DNA of 64,000 nt, taken from Methylophilus sp. 13. GTDB lineage: Bacteria; Pseudomonadota; Gammaproteobacteria; Burkholderiales; Methylophilaceae. Below, in pieces: positions 24,808 through 35,452 of the stretch. The notes under the pieces were generated by a model. That model made no database searches, had not been told where the DNA came from, and worked only from the letters and a program-made list of their open reading frames with translations. The stretch spans positions 806,001 to 870,000 of the forward strand of contig NZ_JADKYR010000001.1 in NCBI RefSeq assembly GCF_015354335.1, written 5' to 3'. The stretch's first letter is position 1. Each line of letters starts with the position of its first letter. The translations under genes were made by a program, and so were the position numbers.

Positions 24808-26367
24808 TTAATTGGCGAGTTCGGCGCCTTCAACCACGACCCGGAAAAACTGCAAATCGGCCTGGTCGATGATGCGGACACCGGTGGCCACTGAACCGCG
24901 CCGACCGGGGGCAATGCCGCCCGTAATCAACATCGAACGCGTCTGGTTGACCATGCGGCCACGGCTGTCGTATTGCAGCATGCGTACTTGCACGCGCCCC
25001 ACCGGCACATTGCTGTTATTTTGCACGGCAGCGTAAACCATGCCGGTATCATCAGCCAGCGGACCAGCAGGCAAATAGCGGCCAGGGTTGCGTGGCAAAT
25101 CGAGTCGCATGGCTCTTGCCGCAGCCTCTTTGCCGATTTCGGAATCTGAACTTGCCGCCAGTTGATAATGCTGCAACGCCAGGGCGGTTTCGCCACGCCC
25201 TTCAGCAATCTGCCCAAGCAAGGCATAGCCTGGCGCCGTTGGTAACAAGGCGTTGGCTTTTTTCAAAAAGGATTCCGCCTGCTCTTTTTTACCGGCATTA
25301 AACAGGGCAATGCCACTTTGCACATAGGGCTTGAAGTAGTCCGGTTGCATCTGGATGGCTTTGTCGTAAAACGCCAGCGCTTCGGTAGTATTTTTCTTGG
25401 TGAGGGCAATATCCCCCAGCAGCTCCTCGAAACGCGCTTCGCGCGGCTCAATGCTGATGGCTTTTTTCGCCAAAGTTTTTGCTTTTTCGGTATCGCCTTT
25501 TTGCAAGGCCTCTTTGCCTTCATCGTAGGCTTTATAAGCCTCGCGCGTCGCCATTAGTTTGGCGACTTTTTGTGCATAAATCTCTTTCCCCATCTCACCG
25601 CCAGTGCCCAGCTCAGCCAAGGTTTTTTCGTTGAGATCGACACGCTCTTGCGAAGGCGGGTGGCTGGCAAACAAGCCGGACAGAAAATCCTGCCGTTTGC
25701 CCTGACTGAGCCGGACAAAGGTCTCTTGCAGCGTCACCGCCGCAGCAGGGTCATAACCGGCAAGCTTCATATACTTCATGCCATAGTGATCTGCCTCGGA
25801 CTCAGCCTCACGGCCATATTTGCTCGTGATCAGTTGCCCGCCCAATTGCGCGCCACCGACCACCAGATTGGCATAATTGGAGTCACGCGTGGCCAGGCCC
25901 ACCGCCAGCATGGCCCCTTGCATAAAGATGCCACGCTCCATGCCTTTGGCACCATGCCTGGCCGCCGCGTGCACAATTTCATGGCCCAACACAGCCGCCA
26001 GTTCAGCTTCGCTGTGCAATTCGTATAACAGGCCCCGGTTAAACGCAATTTTGCCACCCGGCATGGCCCAGGCATTGGGCACTGAGTCATTGAGCACCAC
26101 AAACTCATAGGGCAAATCCGGGCGGTCAGACACCGCGGCTAACCGCTGGCCGACTTGCTGCACATAGCGTGTCAGCTCAGGATCCAGCGTATAGTCGCCG
26201 CCTTGCGATTGACGCGCCGGGCTATAGTTTTGCTGGCCAATCTGGATTTCCTTGTCTTGCGAGACAAACTGGAACTCCCGCTCTTTGGTGACCGGATTCA
26301 CCCCGCAAGCCAGCAGGCCTGCAGATACTATCAGCGGACAAAGAATGCTTTTTTTGATCATGTTCAC
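24808..26367 (-). CDS. M48 family metalloprotease with TPR repeats (BepA-like lipoprotein)
   Basis: A 519-residue protein with a lipoprotein-type leader whose cysteine lies in SAGLLACG. The M48 protease domain has HEIVHAAARHG (HEXXH) with the third zinc ligand in EAESEADHYG. Several TPR repeats follow (about 270-400), then a beta-rich C-terminal domain. The architecture resembles BepA/LoiP-type outer-membrane quality-control proteases, but the extra C-terminal domain (GRMVNQTRSMLITGG region) makes it longer. It should be periplasmic and membrane anchored. Confidence 0.88.
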   Translation of the reverse strand: MNMIKKSILCPLIVSAGLLACGVNPVTKEREFQFVSQDKEIQIGQQNYSPARQSQGGDYTLDPELTRYVQQVGQRLAAVSDRPDLPYEFVVLNDSVPNAWAMPGGKIAFNRGLLYELHSEAELAAVLGHEIVHAAARHGAKGMERGIFMQGAMLAVGLATRDSNYANLVVGGAQLGGQLITSKYGREAESEADHYGMKYMKLAGYDPAAAVTLQETFVRLSQGKRQDFLSGLFASHPPSQERVDLNEKTLAELGTGGEMGKEIYAQKVAKLMATREAYKAYDEGKEALQKGDTEKAKTLAKKAISIEPREARFEELLGDIALTKKNTTEALAFYDKAIQMQPDYFKPYVQSGIALFNAGKKEQAESFLKKANALLPTAPGYALLGQIAEGRGETALALQHYQLAASSDSEIGKEAAARAMRLDLPRNPGRYLPAGPLADDTGMVYAAVQNNSNVPVGRVQVRMLQYDSRGRMVNQTRSMLITGGIAPGRRGSVATGVRIIDQADLQFFRVVVEGAELAN

Positions 26368-26393
26368 GCCACGGTTCCCTGTGCAGCCTTTGC

Positions 26394-28783
<2,390 letters not shown>

Positions 28784-28978
28784 ATAGACCTCGAATCCTG
28801 CATAGACCAGACAGCCTTATTCTACGCCGAGTGAGCGACCTGATTATAAAAACTACGTAAAATCATGAGCCGTTTTTACGGATTCGCTTCAGGTCTGGAT
28901 TGAAACACCCGCGTATAGTGAGAGTCATACAAATACATCAATCATGATGCATTTAAACAAACACTTAAGGAGACGATT

Positions 28979-29050
28979 ATGTGGACTAAACCAGCTGCAA
29001 CTGAAATGCGTTTTGGCTTTGAAGTAACAATGTACGTCATGAACAAATAA
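28979..29050 (+). CDS. pqqA: PQQ precursor peptide, copy 1
   Basis: The 23-residue peptide [20 protein letters not shown] (then MNK) is the substrate from which PQQ is made. It has the conserved Glu15 and Tyr19 in EVTMY that PqqE cross-links. A strong AAGGAG ribosome site lies upstream and a terminator 34 bp downstream, so it is a one-gene transcript. No pqqBCDE genes lie in the window. The copy at 33251 encodes the identical peptide with three silent changes. Confidence 0.95.
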   Translation: MWTKPAATEMRFGFEVTMYVMNK

Positions 29051-29083
29051 TCAGCGCTTGTCTTAATCACAAGTGAGCTGAAC

Positions 29084-29113
29084 AAAAAACCGCCGGACTC
29101 CGGCGGTTTTTTT
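29084..29113 (+). terminator. Intrinsic terminator of pqqA copy 1
   Basis: AAACCGCCGG-ACT-CCGGCGGTTT forms a strong stem with a run of seven T following and a run of A before it, so it works in both directions. It isolates pqqA from the leftward RDD gene. Confidence 0.9.
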
Positions 29114-29165
29114 ATGACGGGTAAGTTCGCAGATATCCACGGTCTTTCACCCGAAAAACAATATG

Positions 29166-29627
29166 CTAGCGCTCAAAGGTGACCGGTTCCGGATGCCTGT
29201 TTTTCTGACGCACCACAACGGTTCCCGCAAGTTTGTCATGCCATCCTTGCTTTCGACGGTCGAAAGCCACCCACAGAATCCCCAGGCCCAGCGGAAGACC
29301 CGCAAGAAAATAGGACAGATAACGGCCGATGGATTGCCCTGTGGTTAAACTCTGTCCAGTTCTTGCATCGACTACTTTTGCTGAAATAGCCATTTTTCCC
29401 GGTGTCGCCTGCTTTGTCAGCCAGAAAATGATCACCGCCACGGCAGGAAACAACCACGACATGATGAAATCCATCGGGCCTTGCAGCATCTTTTGACTGG
29501 ACCAATAGGACTCGCCATAAAAGGCGGTCAGGATTGGCCAGATAATCACACCCAACAAGCCCGTATCAATGAGCGAAGCCCCGACACGCGCCCAAAAACC
29601 AACATACTCCAGTTCATCGACCTGCAT
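29166..29627 (-). CDS. RDD family membrane protein
   Basis: ATG at 29627 (MQVDELEYVGFWARVGASL) has a good purine-rich ribosome site (TCAGGGGGA); an ATG 31 codons upstream does not fit the family start. The 153-residue product has the RDD motif WARVGASLIDTGLL with membrane segments at about 18-35 and 55-75. The typical GQSIGRYLSYFLAGLPLGLG and WHDKLAGTVVV come near the end. Some RDD proteins are ion antiporters; the role here is unknown. Confidence 0.85.
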   Translation of the reverse strand: MQVDELEYVGFWARVGASLIDTGLLGVIIWPILTAFYGESYWSSQKMLQGPMDFIMSWLFPAVAVIIFWLTKQATPGKMAISAKVVDARTGQSLTTGQSIGRYLSYFLAGLPLGLGILWVAFDRRKQGWHDKLAGTVVVRQKNRHPEPVTFER

Positions 29628-29754
29628 GTATTCCCCCTGATAATGATGATTGAATGTTGAGCGCTGGCTAGCCTGCTGACCAACATTATAGCGGCAACGG
29701 ATAACCATGGACGACTGCAAGCTGACTGGTGGATCTCGCGAGGCAAAAGATGTT

Positions 29755-30570
29755 TCAGAACAGTTGTGACCATACCAGATTCAGACTCACACCGATCAAA
29801 AAAACGGCGAAAATGCGCTTCAAGACCTTGACCGGAAGTCGTCTCGTTAGGGCGACACCCATTGGTGCAAAGAGCATGCTAAAAGGCGTCAGCAGTATCA
29901 CCGCGGGTAAATACAGCAGGCCAAACGTTTCTGGCGCATGTGCGGTTTGCCGCCAGGCATCTTGCAAATAACTGACCGTACTGGCCAGAGCAATCGGAAA
30001 GCCCAATACCGCCGAGGTCCCAATCGCCTGCTTCACCGACACATTGCGCATGGCTAAATAAGGCACCGTCAAGGTTCCGCCGCCAATCGACACCAGCGCA
30101 GACACACCGCCTATCAGCAATGACACCAGGCCAATCTCAACCTTGCCTGGCACTTTATGCTGGGTCGGTTTGCGATCCAGAAATAATTGCACCGCCGCAA
30201 AAAAAGTAAAGGTGGCAAAAAACAGCGTCAAATACCTGGCATCCAGATGAATCGCCACCAGTGTCGCCAGCAACGACCCCACAAACGCCATCGGCACCAT
30301 GGCCCACACATAGGGCCAGACAATATTCTGGTTTTTATGATGCGCCAAAATGCTGGACAGCGAGGTAAACACGATGCAAGCCATCGAGGTCGCCAGCGCC
30401 ATATGAAACGCCGTGTCGGCTGCAAAGCCTTTGGCGACCAAAATGGCATGCAGCATGGGTACCAGCACAATGCCGCCACCAATCCCGAGCAAGCCAGACA
30501 AGACACCGACAATCACGCCCATCAGGCAAAACACAGCATATTGTTCAAAAAAAACGGTTAACCAGTCCAT
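29755..30570 (-). CDS. TauE/SafE family sulfite/anion exporter
   Basis: ATG at 30570 (MDWLTVFFEQ) fits the family; a longer reading frame to 30705 would add a hydrophilic start and overlap the umuD-like promoter. The 271-residue protein has about eight hydrophobic segments with the two repeats typical of TauE: GVLSGLLGIGGGIVLVPML and GGVSALVSIGGGTLTVPYL. The family exports sulfite, sulfoacetate or other small organic anions. The substrate is not predictable. Confidence 0.88.
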   Translation of the reverse strand: MDWLTVFFEQYAVFCLMGVIVGVLSGLLGIGGGIVLVPMLHAILVAKGFAADTAFHMALATSMACIVFTSLSSILAHHKNQNIVWPYVWAMVPMAFVGSLLATLVAIHLDARYLTLFFATFTFFAAVQLFLDRKPTQHKVPGKVEIGLVSLLIGGVSALVSIGGGTLTVPYLAMRNVSVKQAIGTSAVLGFPIALASTVSYLQDAWRQTAHAPETFGLLYLPAVILLTPFSMLFAPMGVALTRRLPVKVLKRIFAVFLIGVSLNLVWSQLF

Positions 30571-30665
30571 AGCAGTTTTTTGAATGATCAGGCCGCACAG
30601 TATACCTTCTGAGATTATTTTTTCTTTTGCATCCCTCCTGTTTTGTTTAACTGCCCACGCACTAA

Positions 30666-30680
30666 TTTTTGTTACAATAA
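30666..30680 (+). promoter_or_regulatory. Operator-like site overlapping -10 of umuD-like gene 1
   Basis: TTTTTGTTACAATAA is a near-palindrome that shares GTTACAATAA with the two sites before the second umuD-like gene. It contains TACAAT (30673-30678) ending seven bases before the ATG, so it may be both -10 box and operator, with transcription beginning at or beside the start codon. Confidence 0.5.
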
Positions 30681-30684
30681 TCAA

Positions 30685-31308
30685 ATGAACGAGATGGTTG
30701 ATCAAAAAGCAGGAGGCAAGCGCCCCGGTGCCGGTCGCAAACCGGGCTCTGGCTTATACCAGGAAGCGACAACGGGCATGCGGATGCCTGCCAGCCAACA
30801 GGCCGCCATTCGCCAACTGCTGGCCAGCTATGGCCGCAAACAGCGGCAACCATCACCGGACAGCCTGGATAACCCGCAATCTTTTGCGCAACCGGCGCGC
30901 GATACGTCAGGCATTGCCTTACCTTTATTTCAGTCCAAAGTGGCGGCAGGCTTCCCCTCGCCTGCGGATGATCATATCGAACAACGGCTGGACCCCAACG
31001 AATACCTGATCGATCAGGCAGACACTACATTTTTTGTCACCATACAAGGCGAATCCATGATTGAGGTGGGCCTCATGCCTGGCGATAAAGCCGTGGTGGA
31101 TAAAAACAAACAGGCGGTGATGGGCGATATTGTGCTGGCGATGATTGATGGCGAATTCACCATCAAAACCCTGTCCAGGCAAAAAAATGGCAAACCACAA
31201 CTGTTACCTGCCAATGCCTCAGGCAAGTACCGCCCGATTCTGATCGAAGACGACATGCAGTTTGAAATCTGGGGCGTCGTCATTGGCTCATTCAGGCGCT
31301 TCAGATAA
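30685..31308 (+). CDS. umuD: UmuD/LexA-like self-cleaving protein 1, with N-terminal extension
   Basis: ATG at 30685 gives 207 residues, about 65 more than E. coli UmuD. The C-terminal S24 peptidase has the cleavage pair Ala88-Gly89 (SKVAAGFPSPADDH), Ser124 (QGESMIEVG) and Lys161 (GEFTIKTL). The N-terminus is basic (GGKRPGAGRKPGSG), then EATTGMRMPASQQAAIRQLL, a strand-helix pattern that may bind DNA. The protein resembles Acinetobacter UmuDAb, which both represses SOS genes and serves polymerase V. There is no ribosome binding site, so translation may be leaderless. Confidence 0.85.
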   Translation: MNEMVDQKAGGKRPGAGRKPGSGLYQEATTGMRMPASQQAAIRQLLASYGRKQRQPSPDSLDNPQSFAQPARDTSGIALPLFQSKVAAGFPSPADDHIEQRLDPNEYLIDQADTTFFVTIQGESMIEVGLMPGDKAVVDKNKQAVMGDIVLAMIDGEFTIKTLSRQKNGKPQLLPANASGKYRPILIEDDMQFEIWGVVIGSFRRFR

Positions 31309-31443
31309 GTACCTGCAGATCCGTCAAAAAACCCATTCCTGATTAGTCACACATCCGGGCACACTGTGCCCACCGACAGCTGTTTGCTGTGACCCCCTAG
31401 CCAGGGTGCACTCGTTTTTTCATCACACTTAAAAAAATCTTGA

Positions 31444-31480
31444 TTATTGTTACAATAAAACTTGATTGCTGTTACAATAA
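31444..31480 (+). promoter_or_regulatory. Tandem operator-like palindromes before umuD-like gene 2
   Basis: TTATTGT-T-ACAATAA (31444-31458) is a perfect palindrome; a second copy, TTGCTGTTACAATAA (31466-31480), lies exactly 22 bp, two helical turns, downstream. The second covers TACAAT (31473-31478), a possible -10 box eight bases before the ATG. The same core precedes the first umuD-like gene, pointing to a shared autorepressor. Confidence 0.6.
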
Positions 31481-31485
31481 TTTCC

Positions 31486-32106
31486 ATGAACGATGAAGAC
31501 AATACACACGGCGGCAAAAGAGCGGGCGCCGGGCGCAAGTCAGGCACAGGCACCTACCGGGAAGAAACCTCGGTCATGCGCGTGCCTAACAGCCAAAAGC
31601 CGGTCATCAGCGACTTTCTGGAGGCCTACGCGAAAAAACAGCGGTTGGCGCAGCTGAAAGACCATCTTGATCGCATTGAAGAATTTACACAGTTATCGGC
31701 TGAGCTTGACCAGGTCAGTTTGCCGCTGTTTGAGTCCAAAGTGCCCGCCGGATTACCGTCCCCTGCTGACGACCATGTCGATGCACGCATGGACCCGAAT
31801 GCCTATCTGATCAACAAGGCCGACAAAACCTTCTTTGTCACGATACAAGGCGAATCCATGATTGAGGTGGGCCTCATGCCTGGCGATAAAGCCGTGATTG
31901 AAAAAGACAAGGTGCCCGCTGTGGGCGATATTGTGCTGGCCATGATTGATGGCGAATTTACGGTCAAAACCCTCGCCAAACAAAAAGATGGTATGCCCAA
32001 GTTATTACCCGCTAATTCATCAGGAAGATACGCCCCTATCCTGATCTCGCAACACATGCAGTTTGAAATCTGGGGCGTGGTGACTGGTTCTTTTAGAAAG
32101 TTTTAA
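31486..32106 (+). CDS. umuD: UmuD/LexA-like self-cleaving protein 2, with N-terminal extension
   Basis: The 206-residue paralogue of the gene at 30685 has its catalytic residues at the same positions: Ala88-Gly89, Ser124 and Lys161. It shares the basic GGKRAGAGRKSG start and has YREETSVMRVPNSQKPVISDFLEAYAKKQ, reminiscent of a ribbon-helix-helix unit. ATG at 31486 has no Shine-Dalgarno and sits just after a -10-like box. The alpha/beta-hydrolase starts 2 bp after its stop. Which of the two copies cooperates with UmuC cannot be told from sequence. Confidence 0.85.
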   Translation: MNDEDNTHGGKRAGAGRKSGTGTYREETSVMRVPNSQKPVISDFLEAYAKKQRLAQLKDHLDRIEEFTQLSAELDQVSLPLFESKVPAGLPSPADDHVDARMDPNAYLINKADKTFFVTIQGESMIEVGLMPGDKAVIEKDKVPAVGDIVLAMIDGEFTVKTLAKQKDGMPKLLPANSSGRYAPILISQHMQFEIWGVVTGSFRKF

Positions 32107-32108
32107 TC

Positions 32109-32987
32109 ATGGCACGTCAAAATACCCCTGCTTCTCACTGGACAGATGGCGTTTGCAGAGCAAACGGTATCAATATTCACTACCTGCGCACTGGCGGCAA
32201 CAAACCGACCATCATTGCCTTGCACGGCCTGGCCGGCAACAGCGTATGCTGGTCACCCATTGCCCGTGCGCTGGAGCAACACTATGACATCATCATGCCG
32301 GATGCGCGCGGCCATGGCCAATCCAGCGCGCCCCTGCATGGCTACACCTATCAAGACCACGCCAATGATGTGATTGAGCTGATCCGCACGCTGGGCATCA
32401 AATCGCCCTACCTGCTCGGCCACTCCATGGGAGGCATGACTGCGGCCATGGTCGCCAGCAGACTCGGCCTGGCGATCAATGGCGTGATTTTGGCAGACCC
32501 GACCTTTCTGAGTGCAGAGTGGCCGCATGAGGTCTATCACCGCCAGCTGGTTGAGCAACATCAACAGATGCTGACTTCCAGCAAAGAAGCATTATTTAAA
32601 GCAGACAAGGCGAAACACCGTTTTCGCGCCTCGGCCATTATCGAGCACCTGATAGAAGCCAGACTGCAAACCAGCCTGCAAGCATTTGATGTGCTGATTC
32701 CACCGAATCCAGAGTTTGATGAACTGATCCGCAATATTTATGTGCCCACCTTAATGCTGCTTGGCAGCGAAGGCGTGGTCTCGGCGGAAACGGCACGCGC
32801 CTTGCACCGCATCAATCCTGATCTGCAATACAAGGTCATTCAGGATGCAGGGCACGGGCTGCCATACGATGAACCCGCCCGTTTGGCGGCAGCGATTCAT
32901 GCCTTCCTCAAACCAAAAACCGCCGCCAAACCGCGCCTGCAGGCGACACCGGGCATGTTCTCCATGCGCGCAGCCTACGCCTATTAA
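32109..32987 (+). CDS. Alpha/beta-fold hydrolase
   Basis: A 292-residue enzyme with the oxyanion region IALHGLAGNSVCW, DARGHGQSSAPLHGYTYQDHANDV, the nucleophile elbow LLGHSMGGMTA (Ser about residue 107) and the catalytic histidine in DAGHGLPYDEP. It is cytosolic by appearance. The gene is fused tightly behind the second umuD-like gene, so it may be DNA-damage regulated. The substrate is unknown. Confidence 0.88.
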   Translation: MARQNTPASHWTDGVCRANGINIHYLRTGGNKPTIIALHGLAGNSVCWSPIARALEQHYDIIMPDARGHGQSSAPLHGYTYQDHANDVIELIRTLGIKSPYLLGHSMGGMTAAMVASRLGLAINGVILADPTFLSAEWPHEVYHRQLVEQHQQMLTSSKEALFKADKAKHRFRASAIIEHLIEARLQTSLQAFDVLIPPNPEFDELIRNIYVPTLMLLGSEGVVSAETARALHRINPDLQYKVIQDAGHGLPYDEPARLAAAIHAFLKPKTAAKPRLQATPGMFSMRAAYAY

Positions 32988-33004
32988 TCAAGCGCGACGT
33001 GCAA

Positions 33005-33042
33005 AGCCGCGATCAGGCTTGCTAACAAGGGGAGTCGCGGCT
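33005..33042. other. Nested hairpin after the hydrolase gene
   Basis: AGCCGCGA (33005-33012) pairs perfectly with TCGCGGCT (33035-33042), and CTTG-CTAA-CAAG pairs inside the loop. There is no T run, so it may be an mRNA 3' stability structure or a factor-dependent terminator. The rest of 33043-33200 shows no gene. Confidence 0.4.
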
Positions 33043-33200
33043 AGGTGTCTGGTCTGCATGCGCATGCCAGCGCATCCAGCTGAATGTCGTATCAGGCAGC
33101 CGTCTTCTATGCTGACGGCCGCCATGCTGATGGGTGAGACATTGAGGCAACATCAAAAACAGCGCGTTGCAAACCGGCAAGAGAGTCATGCGTCGCGCAC

Positions 33201-33227
33201 AAAAAACCCGGTACTAGGCGACCGGGT
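33201..33227 (-). terminator. Intrinsic terminator of pqqA copy 2
   Basis: Read leftwards, ACCCGGT and ACCGGGT form a 7-bp stem followed by a T run (AAAAAA on the plus strand at 33201-33206). It ends the short leftward transcript of the second pqqA. Confidence 0.8.
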
Positions 33228-33250
33228 CTCTTGTCCGTCAGTCAGAACAA

Positions 33251-33322
33251 TTATTTGTTCATGACGTACATGGTTACTTCAAAACCGAAACGCATTTCAG
33301 TTGCAGCTGGTTTAGTCCACAT
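33251..33322 (-). CDS. pqqA: PQQ precursor peptide, copy 2
   Basis: Reading leftwards from ATG at 33322, this encodes exactly the same 23-residue peptide as the copy at 28979, with Glu15 and Tyr19. The two genes differ at three third-codon positions only. It has an AAGGAG ribosome site and its own terminator, and its flanks differ from copy 1. It lies between the umuD-like operon and umuC, opposite in direction. A single-gene transcript could raise the supply of peptide independently of the PQQ enzymes. Confidence 0.95.
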   Translation of the reverse strand: MWTKPAATEMRFGFEVTMYVMNK

Positions 33323-33455
33323 GATTGATCTCCTTGTTGTTGTCCCGGGCCGACCCCATGTCTTGCCCGTGTGAAAGTATTATCGACCCGGCGGGCCAAA
33401 ATCCTGCTATTGCCGATCATGAACAAGGATTAGGGAATTTCATGAAACACACCTC

Positions 33456-34772
33456 ATGCCAATGAACGCGACAGACTGCCCAAGCATGCATGCACGCACC
33501 ATTGCACTGATTGATGTGAATAACTTTTACGTGAGCTGTGAGCGCGTGTTTAAACCCGCATTGCGCCAACGGCCCGTGGTGGTATTAAGCAATAACGATG
33601 GCTGCGTGGTCTCGCGCAGCGCCGAAGCCAAAGCGCTGGGCATCGCCATGGGTGCGCCCTGGTTCCAGATTCGCAAGCAGGCAGAACGCGCTGGCGTCAT
33701 TGCCTTCTCCTCTAACTATGCCTTGTATGCAGACATGAGCAACCGCGTCATGTCCATCTTGCGTCAGTTCAGTCCGGCACAGGAGATTTACTCCATCGAC
33801 GAATGCTTTCTGGAGTTGACCGGGTTTACGCGGCGCGATTTGACCGAGTATGCACAAACCTTGCGGCAAACCATCTTGCGCGGCACCGGTTTACCGGTGT
33901 GTGTCGGCATAGGCGCCAGCAAAACGCTGGCTAAACTCGCCAATCACTGCGCCAAGCATACCCCTGCCATGCAAGGCGTGTGCAATTTCAACGCCCTGCC
34001 GCCGCCTGCGGTAGATGCCCGTCTCGCCGAAATACAGGTGGATGAAGTCTGGGGAATCGGCCGCCGCCTGGCCGCCACGCTGCATGCACGTCCACTAGCG
34101 ATTCACACCGCCTATGACCTCAAATACAGTGATGCCGAAACCATGCGCAGGCGCTTTAGCGTGGTGATGGAGAAAACCATTCGTGAACTGAATGGCACCG
34201 TGTGCCTGGAACTCCAAGAAGTGCGCGGGCCGCAGCAACAGATTTTGAGCACTCGCAGCTTTGGCCAGCCGGTCAGAGAAATCGAAGGCCTGTCTGAAGC
34301 GCTGACGTTGTACACGACCCGTGCTGCAGAAAAGTTACGCAAAAAACAGCTGTTTGCTGGCAGTGTCTATGTGTATATCCGCACCAGCCCCTTCCGCGAG
34401 GACAGCCGCTTTTACAGCAATGCCCTCACCGTGCCACTACCGGTGGCCACGCACGATACCCGGCAACTGGTCAAAGCGGCACTCTGGGCACTCAGGCGCA
34501 TTTACCAGCCCGGACACGACTATGCCAAAGCCGGCGTGTCCTTGGGCGAATTGGTGCCTGCGCAGGCGATACAACAGGATTTGTTTCATTCAAGCCCGCA
34601 AGCAGACAACACTGCGCGGCTGATGCAGGCCATGGACGCAATTAACCGCAAAATGGGCAGAGCCACCTTGCGGCTGGCAAGCGAAGGCCGGCAACAGCCC
34701 TGGCAAATGAAGCAAATGCGCAAGAGCCCGAGTTATACGACCAACTGGAAAGACCTGCTGTGTGTGGATTGA
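33456..34772 (+). CDS. umuC: Translesion DNA polymerase V catalytic subunit
   Basis: A 438-residue Y-family polymerase with the catalytic carboxylates in [17 protein letters not shown] and [11 protein letters not shown], and the conserved [16 protein letters not shown] and [16 protein letters not shown]. The C-terminal little-finger and UmuC-specific domain ([13 protein letters not shown]) are present, and length is normal. It bypasses damaged bases when complexed with processed UmuD. It is separated from the umuD-like genes by a hydrolase gene and an opposite pqqA, so it has its own promoter. Confidence 0.95.
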   Translation: MPMNATDCPSMHARTIALIDVNNFYVSCERVFKPALRQRPVVVLSNNDGCVVSRSAEAKALGIAMGAPWFQIRKQAERAGVIAFSSNYALYADMSNRVMSILRQFSPAQEIYSIDECFLELTGFTRRDLTEYAQTLRQTILRGTGLPVCVGIGASKTLAKLANHCAKHTPAMQGVCNFNALPPPAVDARLAEIQVDEVWGIGRRLAATLHARPLAIHTAYDLKYSDAETMRRRFSVVMEKTIRELNGTVCLELQEVRGPQQQILSTRSFGQPVREIEGLSEALTLYTTRAAEKLRKKQLFAGSVYVYIRTSPFREDSRFYSNALTVPLPVATHDTRQLVKAALWALRRIYQPGHDYAKAGVSLGELVPAQAIQQDLFHSSPQADNTARLMQAMDAINRKMGRATLRLASEGRQQPWQMKQMRKSPSYTTNWKDLLCVD

Positions 34773-34782
34773 GAGTAGAGAC

Positions 34783-34817
34783 TTAACAAATAAAAGCTGA
34801 GCTTATCAGCTTGTTAA
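34783..34817. terminator. Hairpin between convergent umuC and response-regulator genes
   Basis: AAGCTGA (34794-34800) pairs with TCAGCTT (34806-34812); the alternative outer pair TTAACAA/TTGTTAA partly overlaps it. There is no strong T run on either strand, so termination would be weak or factor assisted. Confidence 0.4.
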
Positions 34818-35452
34818 CTGGCATCAATCAGCCCATGTTTCATGGCCAGCCTGACCATTTCTACCGGGCTGTTCACAGAGAGCTTCTGCTTGATCAGGGT
34901 GTAGTAATTGGCCACGGTTTTTTGGCTGATTTTCAGCATGTCTGCCACCTCATCCGCCCGTTTGCCCTCGGCCAGCAGCCGAAACACCTCAAACTCTCGT
35001 GACGTCAGCTGTTGGAGCGGATTACTGTCGCCCACCAGGGTTTGTAACGCGACTTTCTGCGCCACATCCTGACTTAAAAACGTGCGCCCTTTGGACACAT
35101 CCAGCACGGCTTGTACCAGGTCTTCAGCCACGCCAGTTTTAGTCACATAGCCTTTGACGCCGGTTTTGAGCGCCTGCGCGGCAAACGAAACGGCCTCATG
35201 CATAGAGAAAATGACGATCCTGGCTTGCGGGTAGCGCTGCAAAATACGCTTGGCGGCTTCTAGCCCGCCCATGCCTGGCATGGAGATATCCATGAGCATC
35301 ACATCAGGCATGACCTCACCATACACCTGATAAGCCTGTTCGCCCGTATCCGCCTCAGCGATAATTTCTATCGACTTGTGGCTTTCAAGCAGGCGCCTTA
35401 ACCCTGATCGCACCACTGTGTGATCATCTACCAACACCACCTTGACTGTCAT
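34814..35452 (-). CDS. NarL/FixJ-family response regulator
   Basis: The 212-residue protein has a receiver domain with DDH at 8-10, Asp54 in MLMDISMPGMGG and the conserved lysine in YVTKTG. A LuxR-type helix-turn-helix contains LTSREFEVFRLLAEGKRADE and MLKISQKTVANYYTLI. It overlaps the kinase gene upstream by 4 bp, so the two form one two-component system. Its targets are unknown. It is related to the regulator at 54897. Confidence 0.93.
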   Translation of the reverse strand: MTVKVVLVDDHTVVRSGLRRLLESHKSIEIIAEADTGEQAYQVYGEVMPDVMLMDISMPGMGGLEAAKRILQRYPQARIVIFSMHEAVSFAAQALKTGVKGYVTKTGVAEDLVQAVLDVSKGRTFLSQDVAQKVALQTLVGDSNPLQQLTSREFEVFRLLAEGKRADEVADMLKISQKTVANYYTLIKQKLSVNSPVEMVRLAMKHGLIDAS

